A stretch of DNA of 64,000 bases from Sinotaia quadrata (GCA_028829895.1 CM054177.1:28905564-28969563), one strand, 5' to 3'; counted from the first letter of the stretch, positions 12,295 to 24,308 are shown. The notes: a model not told the origin generated them from the letters alone. Numbers and translations: made by a program.

Positions 12295-12465
12295 GTTGTA
12301 CCACTAGTGTGGAATTAACCATTACTTTGTATCAGTAGTGTGAAACTAATCGTTACTTTGTATCAGTAGTGTGAAACTAATCGTTACTTTGTAACAATAG
12401 TGTGGAATTAATCGTTACGTTGTGACAGTAGTGGTAGAATTAATCGTTACATTACATTAGTATTT
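12295..12465. repeat. 31-bp minisatellite, ~5 copies
   Basis: TCAGTAGTGTGAAACTAATC recurs at 12332 and 12363, with diverged copies on both sides. Confidence 0.85.
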
Positions 12466-13079
12466 TGGAATATATCAGTAAAATTTATGTTTTATTGGCG
12501 CACTTACGCAGACAAGCAAATTGACATATGTATTATGCAATTTCTTATTATGGCCTGTCACCGAACAGCACATTAATCAAGACACTTACTGGGGTATAAA
12601 AAGATTACTTTCGCTGCCCGCTGCTCATCAACCTGAGCAGGCATGTGGTATAATTTAATAAAAGTCTCTAGGCAGAAACACAACAAACACATTGATAATC
12701 ATTTCACTTAAGCAACGAGAAGAAACTGACGCGATTCTTTGAAATTGACGCCGGTGGTCTCCCTTGCTTCTAGTACGTGTCATCATGACCTTCCTGCTTG
12801 GCCTTAAATAACCCGGAAAACAGTGTCAAGCAGCATTGCACTCACTTTCGCAAACACTCTTATGCACGCACACAAATAATGCACAACATATTCATCCATA
12901 CCGAAACAATTGACGTTTCCTCCATCATAGAACAAGTCACTATTTAAGGGGAAGGGGGAGAGAAAAGAAATGAAAAGAAAAGTTTATAAAATTAAATTAT
13001 TCAGTTTTACAACTTATATGTCTGAAGGATTAATTACACCTGATATGTCTATAGAAGTATTCTATTGATTACATTCGTC
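12466..13079. other. Intronic unique DNA, no gene seen
   Basis: About 600 bases without tandem structure or recognisable coding potential. Confidence 0.45.
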
Positions 13080-13235
13080 TTATTGACTTATTTATAGAAC
13101 TATTCTACTCTCTACCTTTACTTGACTTATTTATAGAACTATTCTACTCTCTACCTTTACTTGACTTATTTATAGAACTATTCTACTCTATACCTTTGTC
13201 TACGTGATTTATTTATAGAACTATTAAGTTTTACA
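13080..13235. repeat. 39-bp minisatellite, ~4 copies
   Basis: CTTATTTATAGAACTATTCT recurs at 13087, 13126 and 13165. Confidence 0.9.
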
Positions 13236-13664
13236 TTTGATCTTAAATAGAATGTTCAGTTTTACATTTATTCTATGACTAGTTTTTTATTTATACACTT
13301 TATCTGCCAATACAACGACCCATATTTAAAAATGCTATGTTAACAAAATTACTGTTCGCACGGGATCTTTCAATGAAATTACTTTATTTGACAACTTCTT
13401 TTGCCAATATTCACTTGCAGGACGCTGTCGACAGAACTAATCAGTTTTACACCTGAAGAACTACCCACCCAACTGTGCACCAAATCAAAAGAAAAATAAA
13501 ATTACAAAATCATCTTTAAGGAAAGATTAAAGAATTGAAAATAAAAATACAGTTTACCATTCTTTTTTAAGGAAGCGATTCCATAGATTTCCGTCATTTT
13601 GACGGATGCAAAAGAATGACCATGTTTATTGTGACAGCCAGTAAATCCAACAACTAGGTGTACT

Positions 13665-13850
13665 CTTCGTATACACAGACATACACAGACATACACACAC
13701 ATACACACACATACACAGACATACACAGACATACACACATCCCATACAGACATACACAGACATACACAGACATACACACATCCCACACAGACATACACAG
13801 ACATACACAGACATACACAGACATACACACACATCCCACACAACCTCACA
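13665..13850. repeat. 12-bp (ACACAGACATAC)n array
   Basis: Tandem ACAGACATACAC units with CATCCC interruptions. It ends only about 40 bases before the exon 2 acceptor of globin 1, so it is part of the 3' end of intron 1. Confidence 0.93.
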
Positions 13851-13893
13851 CACTCAGAATTGTGTATTGAAATACACTTTGCACTATTGACAG

Positions 13894-14131
13894 GTTGTTT
13901 GAAACGGAGCCGGATTTAAAGCGGCTCTTCCCCAAAATCGTGCGCATGAACGAGATCTCGCAACTCGAGATGGACGTGGACCGAGACATGTTGCAGCGAC
14001 ACGCCGTGACGGTCATGGAGGGGCTGGGGGCTGCTGTGGAGAGCCTGGAGGATTCGGACTTTCTCAACAGTGTGCTGATTTCCATCGGGCAGACCCACGT
14101 TCACCGGAACGTGAAACCCTCCATGTTAAAG
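13894..14131 (+). CDS. Globin X-like globin 1, exon 2 (residues 52-131)
   Basis: Central heme-binding exon covering helices C to F. The acceptor TTGACAG|G completes the split Arg52 codon. Visible residues: Phe64 (CD1) in RLFPKI, distal His88 (E7) in [10 protein letters not shown], proximal His120 (F8) in IGQTH. The E7-F8 distance of 32 residues matches neuroglobin and globin X rather than myoglobin (29). The exon is 238 bases and ends AAG|GTGTGG in phase 0, the ancestral G7.0 intron position. It is far more GC-rich than the flanking introns. The same-length exon of globin 2 (56048-56285) is 61/79 identical in protein, and both histidines are kept in both genes. Hexacoordinate heme is likely by family resemblance but cannot be read from sequence. 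Confidence 0.93.
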
Positions 14132-14164
14132 GTGTGGCATCCGAAGGAAGCAGTCCATTGAATG

Positions 14165-14262
14165 TGTGTGTGTGTGTGTGTGTGATCCGAAGGTTGTAGT
14201 TGACGGAATGTGTGTGTGCACTCTAAACAGAAAGTAACTGTCTACTGTGATTTTGTGTGTGT

Positions 14263-14321
<59 letters not shown>

Positions 14322-14325
14322 CTAT
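14165..14325. repeat. (TG)n microsatellites
   Basis: Two GT/TG runs (about 14165-14183 and 14257-14320) beginning about 33 bases after the exon 2 donor. Confidence 0.95.
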
Positions 14326-14829
14326 GTGTGTAAATGTGTGAAATTAGAACTAGAGGGCTGCACTCCTTAGACTGTGTTCGAAGGTACTGTTAAGGCTGCA
14401 GTCCACTGATTGCGTTTATGTGCATGTGTATGTTTCAAATGTGTTTTCGAGGCCACCTGAACAGGAATTTACATCTAAAATATATATTTATTTTAAATCC
14501 TGAATTGTCAGTATCTTGTCTAAATGCCATAGCTATACTTCAATGGTAAAAAAATTAAATGTTTCAAAAAAAAGTACAAACCATAGTTATCCTTCAATCT
14601 CGAGATCGCCATGAAAGGAAAGATAATTACAGTACTAAAAGGGCCATAACCCCGGAGATCTAACACTTTGAGCTGAATTAATTTAGCTCATTTTCACGGA
14701 TGACCTATATTTCCCTTCATTTGGTTTTTAAAGACAGACTTGTTTACACAAGGCAGTATACACATACGCACATAGCTTGTTTTTTGTTTTAAATACTAAA
14801 AAAAATGTCTTTTTGTTATTGCCAAGCAT

Positions 14830-15175
14830 TTTATATATTTATTCTTATTGCCAAGTATGCTATGTATGTGCTCTTTATCATCAAACATATTAAGTGTATA
14901 TTCTTATCGCCAAGTATGCTATGTATGTGCTCTTTATCATCAAACATATTAAGTGTATATTCTTATCGCCAAGTATGATATGTATGTGCTCTTTATCATC
15001 AAACATATTAAGTGTATATTCTTATCGTCAAGAATGCTATGTATGTGCTCTTTATCATCAAACATATTAAGTGTATATTCTTATCGTCAAGAATGCTATG
15101 TATGTGCTCTTTATCATCAAACATATTAAGTGTATATTCTTATCGTCAAGAATGCTATATACTTTTTTTTATGTA
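14830..15175. repeat. 59-bp minisatellite, ~6 copies
   Basis: ATGTATGTGCTCTTTATCAT recurs at 59-base spacing. The variable part reads CGCCAAGTATGCT or CGTCAAGAATGCT. Confidence 0.93.
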
Positions 15176-15335
15176 GTCAAGTATGTTATCTAGTATTTTC
15201 TTAACATCAAGTATATTATATATTTTTTACTTATCGTTAAGTATTAAATATGTTTTAATAGTCAAGTATATTATATATTTTTTACTTATCGTTAAGTATT
15301 AAATATGTTTTAATAGTCAAGTATGTCATATTTTT
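15176..15335. repeat. 55-bp tandem repeat, ~2.5 copies
   Basis: GTATATTATATATTTTTTAC recurs at 15211 and 15266. It shares the TATCGT-AAGTAT core with the adjacent 59-bp array and probably diverged from it. Confidence 0.85.
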
Positions 15336-15679
15336 CTTTAAGTCTGTTTAAGTCTTTAAACAGTGAGCAACTCACGAAGCACAATTGAAAAATAAAAACA
15401 ATAAAAAAATAAGAAATGAAATAATACAGAAGTCTTATATAGTTTTAGTTATTCTCATAATCTTCGTAATTAATTATTTATAAATTAAACTTTCCGTGTC
15501 CAATTCTTTGAATGTCGTCACTAGAATGTTCATTTTGTGGAAACACCAGTCCCCACCCCCGTAAAAAAATAATTACTCAAACTGTGTAACAAAAAGCCTT
15601 TCATATTATGTTATTTCCACTCCCCCCTTTGCAATTAAACCAGAAACACATATTACCCGCCCTTTTCTTCTGGTTGCAG

Positions 15680-15838
15680 CGCCTATGGCCGTCCTTGAAC
15701 TACAGCTTTAGAAAAGTTTTGGGACCCCGTTACGACTCTGCAACCGCCGTAGCGTGGCGAAGGGTCTATACCTATATTAGTTTGCAGATGAAGCGCGGAA
15801 TGGAAAACCCTGATGTCGATCTGATTTCAGATATGTAA
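15680..15838 (+). CDS. Globin X-like globin 1, exon 3 (residues 132-183)
   Basis: C-terminal exon with helices G and H, starting after GGTTGCAG with RLWPSLNYSFRKVLG and including the helix H stretch AWRRVYTYISLQMKRG, which matches the LW-L and W--(L/V)Y-YI--QM(K/R)RG pattern of globin 2 exon 3. The stop codon TAA is at 15836-15838. The complete protein is 183 aa, longer than a 150-aa neuroglobin because of extensions at both ends, as in globin X. The last 38 bases of this exon are the first unit of a six-copy tandem repeat that continues into the 3'UTR, so the array appears to have grown out of the coding end. Confidence 0.92.
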   Translation, partial: RLWPSLNYSFRKVLGPRYDSATAVAWRRVYTYISLQMKRGMENPDVDLISDM

Positions 15839-16092
15839 CCTCACCATCCTGGAAAACCCTGATGTCGATCTGATTTCAGATATGTAACCTCTCCATCCTG
15901 GAAAACCCTGATGTCGATCTGATTTCTGATATAACCTCACCATCCTGGAAAACCCTGATGTCGATCTGATTTCAGATATGTAACCTCACCATCCTGGAAA
16001 ACCCTGATGTCGATCTGATTTCAGATATGTAACCTCACCATCCTGGAAAACCCTGATGTCGATCTGATTTCAGATATGTAACCTCACCATCA
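15801..16092. repeat. 49-bp array seeded by the globin stop region, 6 copies
   Basis: TGGAAAACCCTGATGTCGAT recurs at 15801, 15850, 15899, 15946, 15995 and 16044. Each unit repeats the last coding bases, the TAA stop and CCTCACCATCC. The third unit lacks two bases; the others are nearly identical. Each carries the inverted repeat ATCTGA-TT-TCAGAT. Units 2-6 lie after the stop and so belong to the 3'UTR. Confidence 0.95.
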
Positions 16093-16102
16093 TGGACAAA
16101 CA

Positions 16103-16108
16103 AATAAA
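16103..16108 (+). promoter_or_regulatory. Candidate polyadenylation signal of globin 1
   Basis: AATAAA about 265 bases after the stop codon and directly after the 49-bp array. If used, the whole array would be in the mRNA 3'UTR. Confidence 0.45.
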
Positions 16109-16109
16109 T

Positions 16110-16569
16110 CACCAACAAAGGGGTGGGGGGAGAGTATGACGTCACTACCAAGACAAAATGTGATATCACCATCACATAGTGACGGCAAAGGTGAGGATGT
16201 TCTATGGTCTCATGAAAAATCTTCAACTTGTAAATGATGACTGTTCAAACCTTTCGGCAAGCAAGGTGCTGACTGTCAAGTCAGTGACTTGAATGGATAT
16301 AAATGAATTTTGCTTCGGAGGTCACAGATCATGAGGTCCTTCTGTTTGTGGTTAGCAGACATACTGCATTAACTTCACAGATCAGCAGTGTATTGTTTCT
16401 TTAAGTTAGCAACATTTTCGGATATCTTCTACGACAAATCGTGAGTCTTGAAAGGACTCAAAACGTTGATTTGCAAACGCTTATGACAATAGTGAATAGA
16501 TTAAAAGAACTTTAAAATATACTCAAGGCGTTCGGGACAAAATATGCAGCATTTGATTATACAACAGTA
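16110..16569. other. 3' flank of globin 1, no gene seen
   Basis: Unique intergenic sequence with a TGACGTCA palindrome at 16137-16144. No coding potential recognised. Confidence 0.45.
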
Positions 16570-17480
16570 CAATTTGGCTAACTGCATGAAAACTATTTGT
16601 CAATATATAGTAAATCTGACTACATAACAGAATTCGTCAATATATGGTAAATCTGACTACATAACTCTATGTTTCAATAAATGGTAAGTGTGACTACATA
16701 ACGCTATTTGTCAATATATGGTAAATCTGAGTACAAAATAAAAAATACCATTTGTCATAAAGACGTAAATTTTGTCTGACTACATACAAAGTCTACTTCT
16801 GAAAAACTTGGCTGACTACAAACAAAGTCTTTGTTTATACTTCTGAAAAACCTGGCTGACTACATACAAACTCTTTGTTTATACTTCTGAAAAACTTGGC
16901 CTAATACTTAAACACTATATTTTTCTACACATGTCAGCCGTGACTGACTACATTATCACTGTCTTTACTCCTGTAAATTTTAGTTTACTTCATGAACACT
17001 TTCGACACATGAATAAATCTTGGCCTAGGTTGACTGCAAGAACACATTTTGTTGATTATAAGTCTTGGTTTAAGATGACTGTATAAACACAGCTTCTTGA
17101 TTGTAAATCTTGGCCTAGTTTTACTACATAAACATACTGACTGTAAATGTTGGTTAACAGTATAAACATCTCTGTACATAACTAACTCGTGGCCCTCTGC
17201 ATAAGCATTGTATTTTAAAAAAATACATCCATACCCCTTGTCTTTTGTTGCAAAAATACTGTCTATACATCTGTAACCATTTATGATTTGCATAAACATT
17301 AATTGTCCACAACTGGTACATTTTGGTTATTGATATACACATTCTTAGTAAATCTTGGTAACTGCATGAAACGTTTACTGGATATATTTGTAACCATTGG
17401 CTTTGTGAATAAACAGTCTATAAACAGTCTATAAACAGTCTGTAAACAGTCTATAAGTCTGTAAACAGTCTATAAACTTT
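16570..17480. repeat. Degenerate 36-bp array and relatives
   Basis: GTCAATATATGGTAAATCTG units at about 36-base spacing (16599, 16635, ...). They pass into a long, heavily diverged series of CTGACTACAT, AACTTGGCTGAC and TAAACA blocks, then a cluster of TAAACAGTCTA near 17400. It looks like one old array decaying with distance. Confidence 0.6.
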
Positions 17481-17689
17481 GTAAATCTGACAATCTACAG
17501 GAATGCTATCTATCCATACATTTGTACATTCTTGTTAACTACATAAATTGTGCGTATGCTTACTGTATGTCTATATATATATTGTAAATTTCATTTATAA
17601 TACTGTTTCTGTCTTCTCCTTGGGTTTAGCCACCTGTTGTATGTAATCAGCAACACTTGAACTATGTAAGAATGCATATCATACACAGG

Positions 17690-17915
17690 GAGCGTGGCAG
17701 ACAGAAAACATGTCAAGCAGGGAACGTGGCAGACAGAAAACATGTCAAGCAGGGAACGTGGCAGACAGAAAACATGTCAAGCAGGGAACGTGGCAGACAG
17801 AAAACATGTCAAGCAGGGAACGTGGCAGACAGAAAACATGTCAAGCAGGAAACATAGCAAGCAGAGAGCGTGGCATGTCAAGCAGGAAACAGCAAGCAGA
17901 GAGCGTGGCAGAAAT
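17690..17915. repeat. 32-bp minisatellite, ~6 copies
   Basis: ACAGAAAACATGTCAAGCAG recurs every 32 bases from 17701. The last copies are rearranged. All three + frames are open through it, which is not evidence of coding. Confidence 0.92.
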
Positions 17916-18244
17916 CACATTTCATGTTAATGAGGAGCTGAAAGAAGTGACTTGGCACACAATGACGTAATCACACGTTATATTCAAAAGAAATGAAGGA
18001 GCGAGAAATACTGACGTGCAGTAAAATGTGTTTAATTAATATTCACATAGGATGAGTCCAACGCAGCAAAGGCGATTTTGACGTTTGCAGCACAGCAACT
18101 GTACAGAATACTTGCGTAAAAATATTGTTTTAAAACTGTTATAATGAAGTAATGTCTTCTGCACAGCAACGAGAATAGTCAGAGAAACAAGTCTCTCTCT
18201 CATTTCCTACTTAAAATACTAGAAGTGTTGTACGTTCTGATATT

Positions 18245-18715
18245 TAGGTAGGCATTAGAGTCGCCTTATGTTACATTTAATGCTGCTCAGTTGTTGCTAA
18301 GTAACTTATGTTACATTTAATGCTGCTTAATTGTTGCTAAGTACCTTATGTTACATTTAATCTGCTCAGTTGTGGCTAAAGTACGTTATGTTACATTTAA
18401 TGCTGCTCAGTTGCTGCTAAGTAACTTATGTTACATTTAATCTGCTCAGTTGTGGCTAAAGTACGTTATGTTACATTTAATGCTGCTCAGTTGTGGCTAA
18501 AGTACGTTATGTTACATTTAATGCTGCTCAGTTGTTGCTAAGTAACTTATGTTACATTTAATCTGCTCAGTTGTGGCTAAAGTACGTTATGTTACATTTA
18601 TTGCTGCTCAGTTGTGGCTAAAGTACGTTATGTTACATTTAATGCTGCTCAGTTGTGGCTAAAGTACGTTATGTTACATTTAATTCTGCTCGGTTGTGGC
18701 TAAAGTACAATATGC
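18245..18715. repeat. ~40-bp minisatellite, ~12 copies
   Basis: CTTATGTTACATTTAATGCT plus CAGTTGTTGCTAAGT or CAGTTGTGGCTAAAG. Two unit variants are interspersed. Confidence 0.93.
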
Positions 18716-18784
18716 TTATTAACCTTACAACCATTTACACACACACACTCACACAAACCTAAGTACACACCCACACAAGCACAC

Positions 18785-18985
18785 TGTTATTTGAACATGG
18801 ACAAACTATATTATTTCAGCCTGGACACACACTATGTTATTTCATCCAGTACATACTATGTTATTTTAGTATGGACACACTATGAAATTTCAGTCTCGAA
18901 ATACACAATGTTATTTCAGTCTGGGCACACTTTTATTTGGGTTTGTACAAACAATATTTATTTCAGAAAGAAAGATACACTTATC
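18785..18985. repeat. ~25-bp degenerate array
   Basis: CTATGTTATTTCAGTCTGG and ACACACTATG blocks recur irregularly, about seven times. Confidence 0.65.
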
Positions 18986-19034
18986 ACGTTCTTCCATATT
19001 TTGTGTAATTTCATTTGAATAGAATTTTCTTTTA

Positions 19035-19400
19035 GAGATACGTGTGCTTTGTGATCTTTAAACTTACTCTACATGTTAGAAATACATTGTGACCTTTAAA
19101 CTTACTCTACATGTTAGAAGTACATTGTGACTTTTAAACTTACTCTACATGTTAGAAGTACATTGTGACCTTTAAACTTACTCTACATGTTAGCTGTACA
19201 TTGTGAACTTTAAACTTGCTGTACAAGTTAGCTGTACATTGTGACCTTTAAACTTACTCTACATGTTACCTGTACATTGTGACCTTTAAACTTACTCTAC
19301 ATGTTACCTGTACATTGTGATCTTTAAACTTACTCTACATGTTACCTGTACATTGTGACCTTTAAACTTACTCTACATGTTAGCTGTACGTTGCACTAGA
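19035..19400. repeat. 38-bp minisatellite, ~9 copies
   Basis: ATTGTGACCTTTAAACTTAC followed by TCTACATGTTA recurs every 38 bases. Confidence 0.93.
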
Positions 19401-19784
19401 TTTTGACTTTAGATTAATGTACATGCTATCTTAAGCTTTTGTATATATTGTGCTTAAAGATACAAATATATTTAAATATTTTAAGATTTGTACATTAATG
19501 CTTAAAGATACAAATATATTTAAATACATTAAGTTTTTGGAAATTTTAGAATAAAGATACAAATCTACTTATAACTGACTTCACTAATTACTTGAAAGCT
19601 TGGCAAAATACATGCTGCATTAAAGGTATGTGATTATTTAACAAGATATTGTCACTGAAAATAATTAAGGCGAGTTACAAATATTTTAGACTCTGTTTGT
19701 TAATTTACATTTATTTCTGAAAACCAGAAATGATTCACACATGGATGACCTCTTATTTAATTACCTAACACTAATTTGTCCCAG
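19401..19784. other. AT-rich intergenic DNA, no gene seen
   Basis: Contains a short AAAGATACAAATATATTTAA tandem pair near 19460-19560. Otherwise unremarkable. Confidence 0.45.
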
Positions 19785-19975
19785 ACAGGCGACATTCACA
19801 TCACTACAGTGACGCCATATTTGTAGGCAACTCACACGTCACTACAGTGACGCTACATTTCTAGGCAACTCACACGTCACTATAGTGATGCCACTGTAGG
19901 CAACTCACACGTCACTACAGTGATGCCACATTTGTAAGGAACTCACACGTCACTATAGTGATATCACTGGCTTCT
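19785..19975. repeat. ~39-bp minisatellite, 5 copies
   Basis: CAACTCACACGTCACTACAG units. Most carry a palindromic core, TCACTATAGTGA or a variant. Confidence 0.88.
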
Positions 19976-19999
19976 TGCAAGTGTGTCAGGGTATTTAAA

Positions 20000-20237
20000 C
20001 GTGCACTTTAAACTTTTATAGGAGACTTGCAAAATACAACTACCGATAAACAATAGAATAAACATTAAACTTTTATAGTAGACTTGCAAAAGACTACTAC
20101 CTACAAACAACGGAATAAACTTTAAACTTTTATAGTAGACTTGCAAAATACCAGTACCGATAAACAATGGAATAAACATTAAACTTTTATAGGAGACTTG
20201 CAAAATACCACTACCGATAAACAATGGAATAAACTAT
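20000..20237. repeat. 57-bp minisatellite, ~4 copies
   Basis: TTAAACTTTTATAGTAGACT recurs at about 57-base spacing, with TACCGATAAACAATGGAAT linkers. The 57-base period is a multiple of three, so a false frame opens on the minus strand. Confidence 0.92.
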
Positions 20238-20239
20238 TT

Positions 20240-21005
20240 AGAACATAAGTAATAACAAAACAAGGAGTCAATACAAGTTTGCCAAAATTGTCTTTCAAGT
20301 AATATTGTGGAGGCTAAAACTTTTAATAGCAAGGCGCTAATAAAGTAAAATTTTACGATGACTGTGCTCTTCGTCTTTCAACACAATGTATATAAACACA
20401 ATGACGTAGATACACAGATACAAACACAAACAAAAAATAAACACAGATACAAACACAAACAAACATAAAAATAAATACAAACACAAGCCCAAGCTCAAGC
20501 ACAAACCCGATTCTTAGGTCTCACAAACCCAAATACCCAAAATCAAAACATCGAAACCCAAACCCAAATGCCCATAAACACAACCAAATCAAATATCTAA
20601 ACTCACACCCAAGTTGTTTCAGAAATAAATGAATCCACGAGTATAGCTAATCAGTCTTAGAAGTCAACAACTGTTTGAAGCGAACATAATACCCCCCCCC
20701 CCCCAACCAGGCACATACACAAACGAACCAGCCATCCAGCAGGGCTAAATTATCACTGACCTTGACCGACTTCATGACATCCGTTTACCGGCGCTGATGA
20801 ACCGCACCATATTCAAGTTCGTGTTGTTTATGTCCCTTTTTTTTAATTTCTCTTATTTGTTCACTTTGACCAAAACCCGTTATCAGAATCTTTTCCCCTG
20901 AATTTAGTCTTTGACTGGCTCGCTCATGCCTGTCTTTCATCTCCATCATGACTGGAGAGACATGCTTGAATATCAGCCGCACCCATGAAATAAAGGCCCC
21001 CTATA
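20240..21005. other. Intergenic DNA, no gene seen
   Basis: Holds an AAACACAAACAAA/CCCAAACCC-rich stretch (about 20390-20620) and a poly-C run at about 20691-20704. The minus-strand frame at 20785-20982 has no recognisable domain. Confidence 0.45.
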
Positions 21006-21009
21006 GCGT

Positions 21010-21320
21010 TGTCAGTGTTAATTGTTCAGAGTGGGTTTCAGTCCGTCCTTCCTAAAACATCGCTCCGTGCTAGTGTGTTAATTGTTCAGAGTGATGTTCA
21101 ATCTGTCCTTAAAGCATCGCTCAGTGCTAGAGTATTAATTGTTCATAGTGGGTTTCAGCCTGACCTTGCTAAAACAACATTCAGTGCTAGAGTGTTAATT
21201 CTTCAGAGTGAGGTTCAGTCTGACCTTACTAAAACAACATGCAGTGCTAGAGTGTTAATTGTTTAGTGAGGTTCAGTCTGCTCTTGCTAAAACAATGCTC
21301 ATTGCTAGAGTGTTAATTAT
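21010..21320. repeat. ~60-bp minisatellite, 5 copies
   Basis: GTGCTAGAGTGTTAATTGTT plus GTTCAGTCTGACCTT recurs about every 60 bases. It gives a false 85-codon frame. Confidence 0.9.
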
Positions 21321-21699
21321 TATAATATTTTTCAATGTAGTTAGTGATTTTGGTTTTAAAATAGTTGTCAATGACCCTTTTCAAATATCGATTAGTGTTT
21401 TCATTTTCTTGTTAGATCATTATTTAATATAATTTTTGCTTTATTATTAAAAGAGTTGTTGATTTTCCTTGTTAAAGTGTCGATCAATTTTGTGAATGCG
21501 TATTTTTAGAGTATTATTTAGCGAGGTCAGTGATTTGGTATTAGAACAGTTATCAATGCTCTTTGTTCAAGTATTGATCAGTGTTGGGAATGTTTACGGT
21601 TTGAAGTATCATTTTATATAGTTAGTACTTTATTAATAGGGCTGTCAATGTCTGCTTTTTAAAGTATCATCCAATGGTGTAAATGAGCACTTTAAAGGT
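21321..21699. other. AT-rich intergenic DNA, no gene seen
   Basis: Weak, diverged recurrence of AGTGATTTTGGT and GTCAATG blocks hints at a decayed array. No coding potential. Confidence 0.4.
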
Positions 21700-22385
21700 G
21701 ACTACGAGATATGGAAGGCCTTCACACAAGGCTACAAAGCCATTGCTATAGAGCGCAATTGTACTGTGAAAGCTATGGAAGGCCTTCACACAAGACCCCA
21801 AAGCCATTGCTATAGAGCGCAATTGTACTGTGAAAGCTGGCTACGATAAAAGGAAGGCCTTCACACAAGACCCCAAAGCCATTGCTATAGAGCGCAATTG
21901 CACTGTGAAAGCTATGGAAGGCCTTCACACAAGACCCCAAAGCCATTGCTATAGAGCGCAATTGTACTGTGAAAGCTATGGAAGGCCTTCACACAAGACT
22001 CCAAAGCCATTGCTATAGACTATAGAGTATAGAGCGTAATTGCACTGTGAAAGCTATGGAAGGCCTTCACACAAGACTCCAAAGCCATTGCTATAGACTA
22101 TAGAGTATAGAGCGCAATTGCACTGTGAAAGCTATGGAAGGCCTTCACACAAGACTCCAAAGCCATTGCTATAGACTATAGAGCGTAATTGCACTGTGAA
22201 AGCTATGGAAGGCCTTCACACAAGACTCCAAAGCCATTGCTATAGACTATAGAGTATAGAGCGTAATTGCACTGTGAAAGCTATGGAAGGCCTTCACACA
22301 AGACCCCAAAGCCATTGCTATAGAGCGCAATTGCACTGTGAAAGCTGGCTACGATAAAAGGAAGGCCTTCACACAACGCGTCCAA
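21700..22385. repeat. 64-bp minisatellite with longer variants, ~10 copies
   Basis: GGAAGGCCTTCACACAAGAC plus CCATTGCTATAGAGCGCAAT. Base period is 64. Several units carry an extra CTATAGAGTATAGAG duplication and are longer, giving an internal variant pattern. The unit contains the perfect palindrome GAAGGCCTTC. Confidence 0.94.
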
Positions 22386-22984
22386 CGCTTTAGCATTAAA
22401 GCGGAATCGAGACAATCTGACGCAGACATTGCAAACTTTACAAGAACCCTTTAGTGTAATAGGCAGATGATGTCATTAGGAAGATTGTGATCAAAAGCAT
22501 CAATCAAGTTTATGAAAAGCACGTGGGTTATTTCTCGTAGTCATATCGACTTAACTGCATCCTTCATCAGACCTCCGCCTCCACGTGTATCCACCCACCT
22601 ATTCCACTACATCACTCACACACGCACGCACGCACGCACACGCACACGCATGCACTTGCATGCTCTATAATTTAGCGTTGTTGAAGAGCAGCAGCGCTAT
22701 ATAGAACAAAAGCGCCACAGAAAATTGGAAGTACATATTGTGGCGTTATAATACGTTCTGCCTCTATTATGATTATTATTATGAATACCTTTATCATTTA
22801 ATAAACACAATCACTTATCAGTGGTTAAATTTAGGATTTGTTTCCCAACAAGAATTCCACATTCACACATCACTATAAGTAACGTACTTAAAGTACTATC
22901 ACCACATAATTTATCTGTTCGCAGGTGGAACTTCCTACTTAAGGAGTAATGTCATTTATCAATTTACTAACATTCACCCAATCA
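22386..22984. other. Intergenic DNA, no gene seen
   Basis: Includes a CACGCACGCACG microsatellite (about 22617-22650). No coding potential recognised. Confidence 0.45.
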
Positions 22985-23150
22985 TTGACTGATTGTGTAC
23001 TGGCTTTTATCTGACTGTGTACTGGCTTTTATCTCTCTGTGTAGTGGCTTTTATCTGACTGTACTGGCTTTTATCTCACTGTGTAGTGGCTTTTATCTGA
23101 CTGTACTGGCTTTTATCTCACTGTGTAGTGGCTTTTATCTGACTATGTTT
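22985..23150. repeat. ~22-bp minisatellite with dimer structure
   Basis: CTGGCTTTTATCTGACTGT and GTGGCTTTTATCTCACTGTG alternate, so the effective period becomes about 42 in the right half. Confidence 0.9.
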
Positions 23151-23764
23151 GACGATATGTACGTATGTTGTTGTGTAGTTTTAGTTTTAGTGCATATTTG
23201 CTTGAATGACATTTAACTCTCTCTTTATGAGCGCCATTAAGAGACCGAGGGTGGGGAAGCTAACGACCTTTAACTATTATATACATTTCTCTCTAAGTGA
23301 ACCGCAAGCTCTCATTGCCTGGACTTGAGCTGTAAATGGATAATATTGAAATTTAAGAGCACATAAATGAAACCTTAACACTTTGCATCTCTATCTCTAG
23401 GCTGTTAATATTTAATTTTAAGATGTATTAAGATTTCGGTCCGTTGGTTCTTTAATTATCTGGAAATGCACGTATAATCATTATACTACTATACGTATAA
23501 TCATTAAATTGTTTTTCCTTAAGGGTAGGTAGATAATATTTAATTTTATGATTGCAAATTTATAATACTAGTCAGTGTTAGTCATTGATAGTGATTTAAG
23601 GATAAATTAATTATTTAATGACTTACATTCTTTAAAAAAAAATTCATTCAACACTCACATAAACAATACATTTAGCAAGCAAACAAACAATAAGCACAAA
23701 TTAGTAAACAAATAGTAAAACTCTCAGGCAATCAAACCACTAAAACATAAATGAACAAACAAAC
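23151..23764. other. AT-rich intergenic DNA, no gene seen
   Basis: No array and no credible coding frame. Confidence 0.45.
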
Positions 23765-24070
23765 AGTAAATCCTTCAGGCAAACATTTACAAATTAGTAA
23801 TCCTTCAGTCAAACATTAACAAATTAGTAATCCTTCAGTCAAACATTAACAAATTAGTAATCCTTCAGTCAAACATTAACAAATTAGTAATTCTTCAGTC
23901 AAACATTAACAAATTAGTAATCCTTCAGGCAAACATTAACAAATTAGTAATCCTTCAGTCAAACATTAACAAATTAGTAATCCTTCAGTCATACATTAAC
24001 AAATTAGTAATCCTCCAGTCAAACATTTACAAATTAGTAATCCTTCAGTCAAACATTAACAAATTAGTAA
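23765..24070. repeat. 30-bp minisatellite, ~10 copies
   Basis: CAAACATTAACAAATTAGTA plus ATCCTTCAGT at exact 30-base spacing. Confidence 0.94.
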
Positions 24071-24179
24071 ATGAATGAATGAATAGATAGTAACAAGTCA
24101 CTCATGATCCCAGAGGATAACAGTTACATGCAAAGCAAGAGTGTGTACTTGAAACGCAGCGCGACGGGTCAGAAGGTCG

Positions 24180-24308
24180 GGAAGAATATAATACAATTTA
24201 GTTTTACGAAAAGAAAGATAACCACACAAGATATAGCCCTATACAATGTAGTTTTAATACAGAAAGAAAGATAACCATACCAGATTGATCTCAATATTGT
24301 TTAGGTTT
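24180..24308. repeat. 53-bp minisatellite, left part split by an insertion
   Basis: Two units with TTTAGTTTTA, AAAGATAACCA and CAGAT blocks. The same array resumes in the same orientation at 26114, so the element between them inserted into the array. Confidence 0.85.

Larger units (their letters stand above)
14132..15679 (+). other. Intron 2 of globin gene 1
   Basis: Phase-0 intron of 1548 bases at the G7.0 position, from GTGTGG to TGGTTGCAG. It holds GT microsatellites and the 59-bp and 55-bp minisatellites listed separately; the rest is AT-rich unique DNA. Confidence 0.88.

Noticed and set aside
23765..24070. Possible CRISPR array (30-bp direct repeats)
   Set aside because: The repeats are contiguous with no unique spacers, and the window is eukaryotic. 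The same holds for every other 23-40-bp array here.
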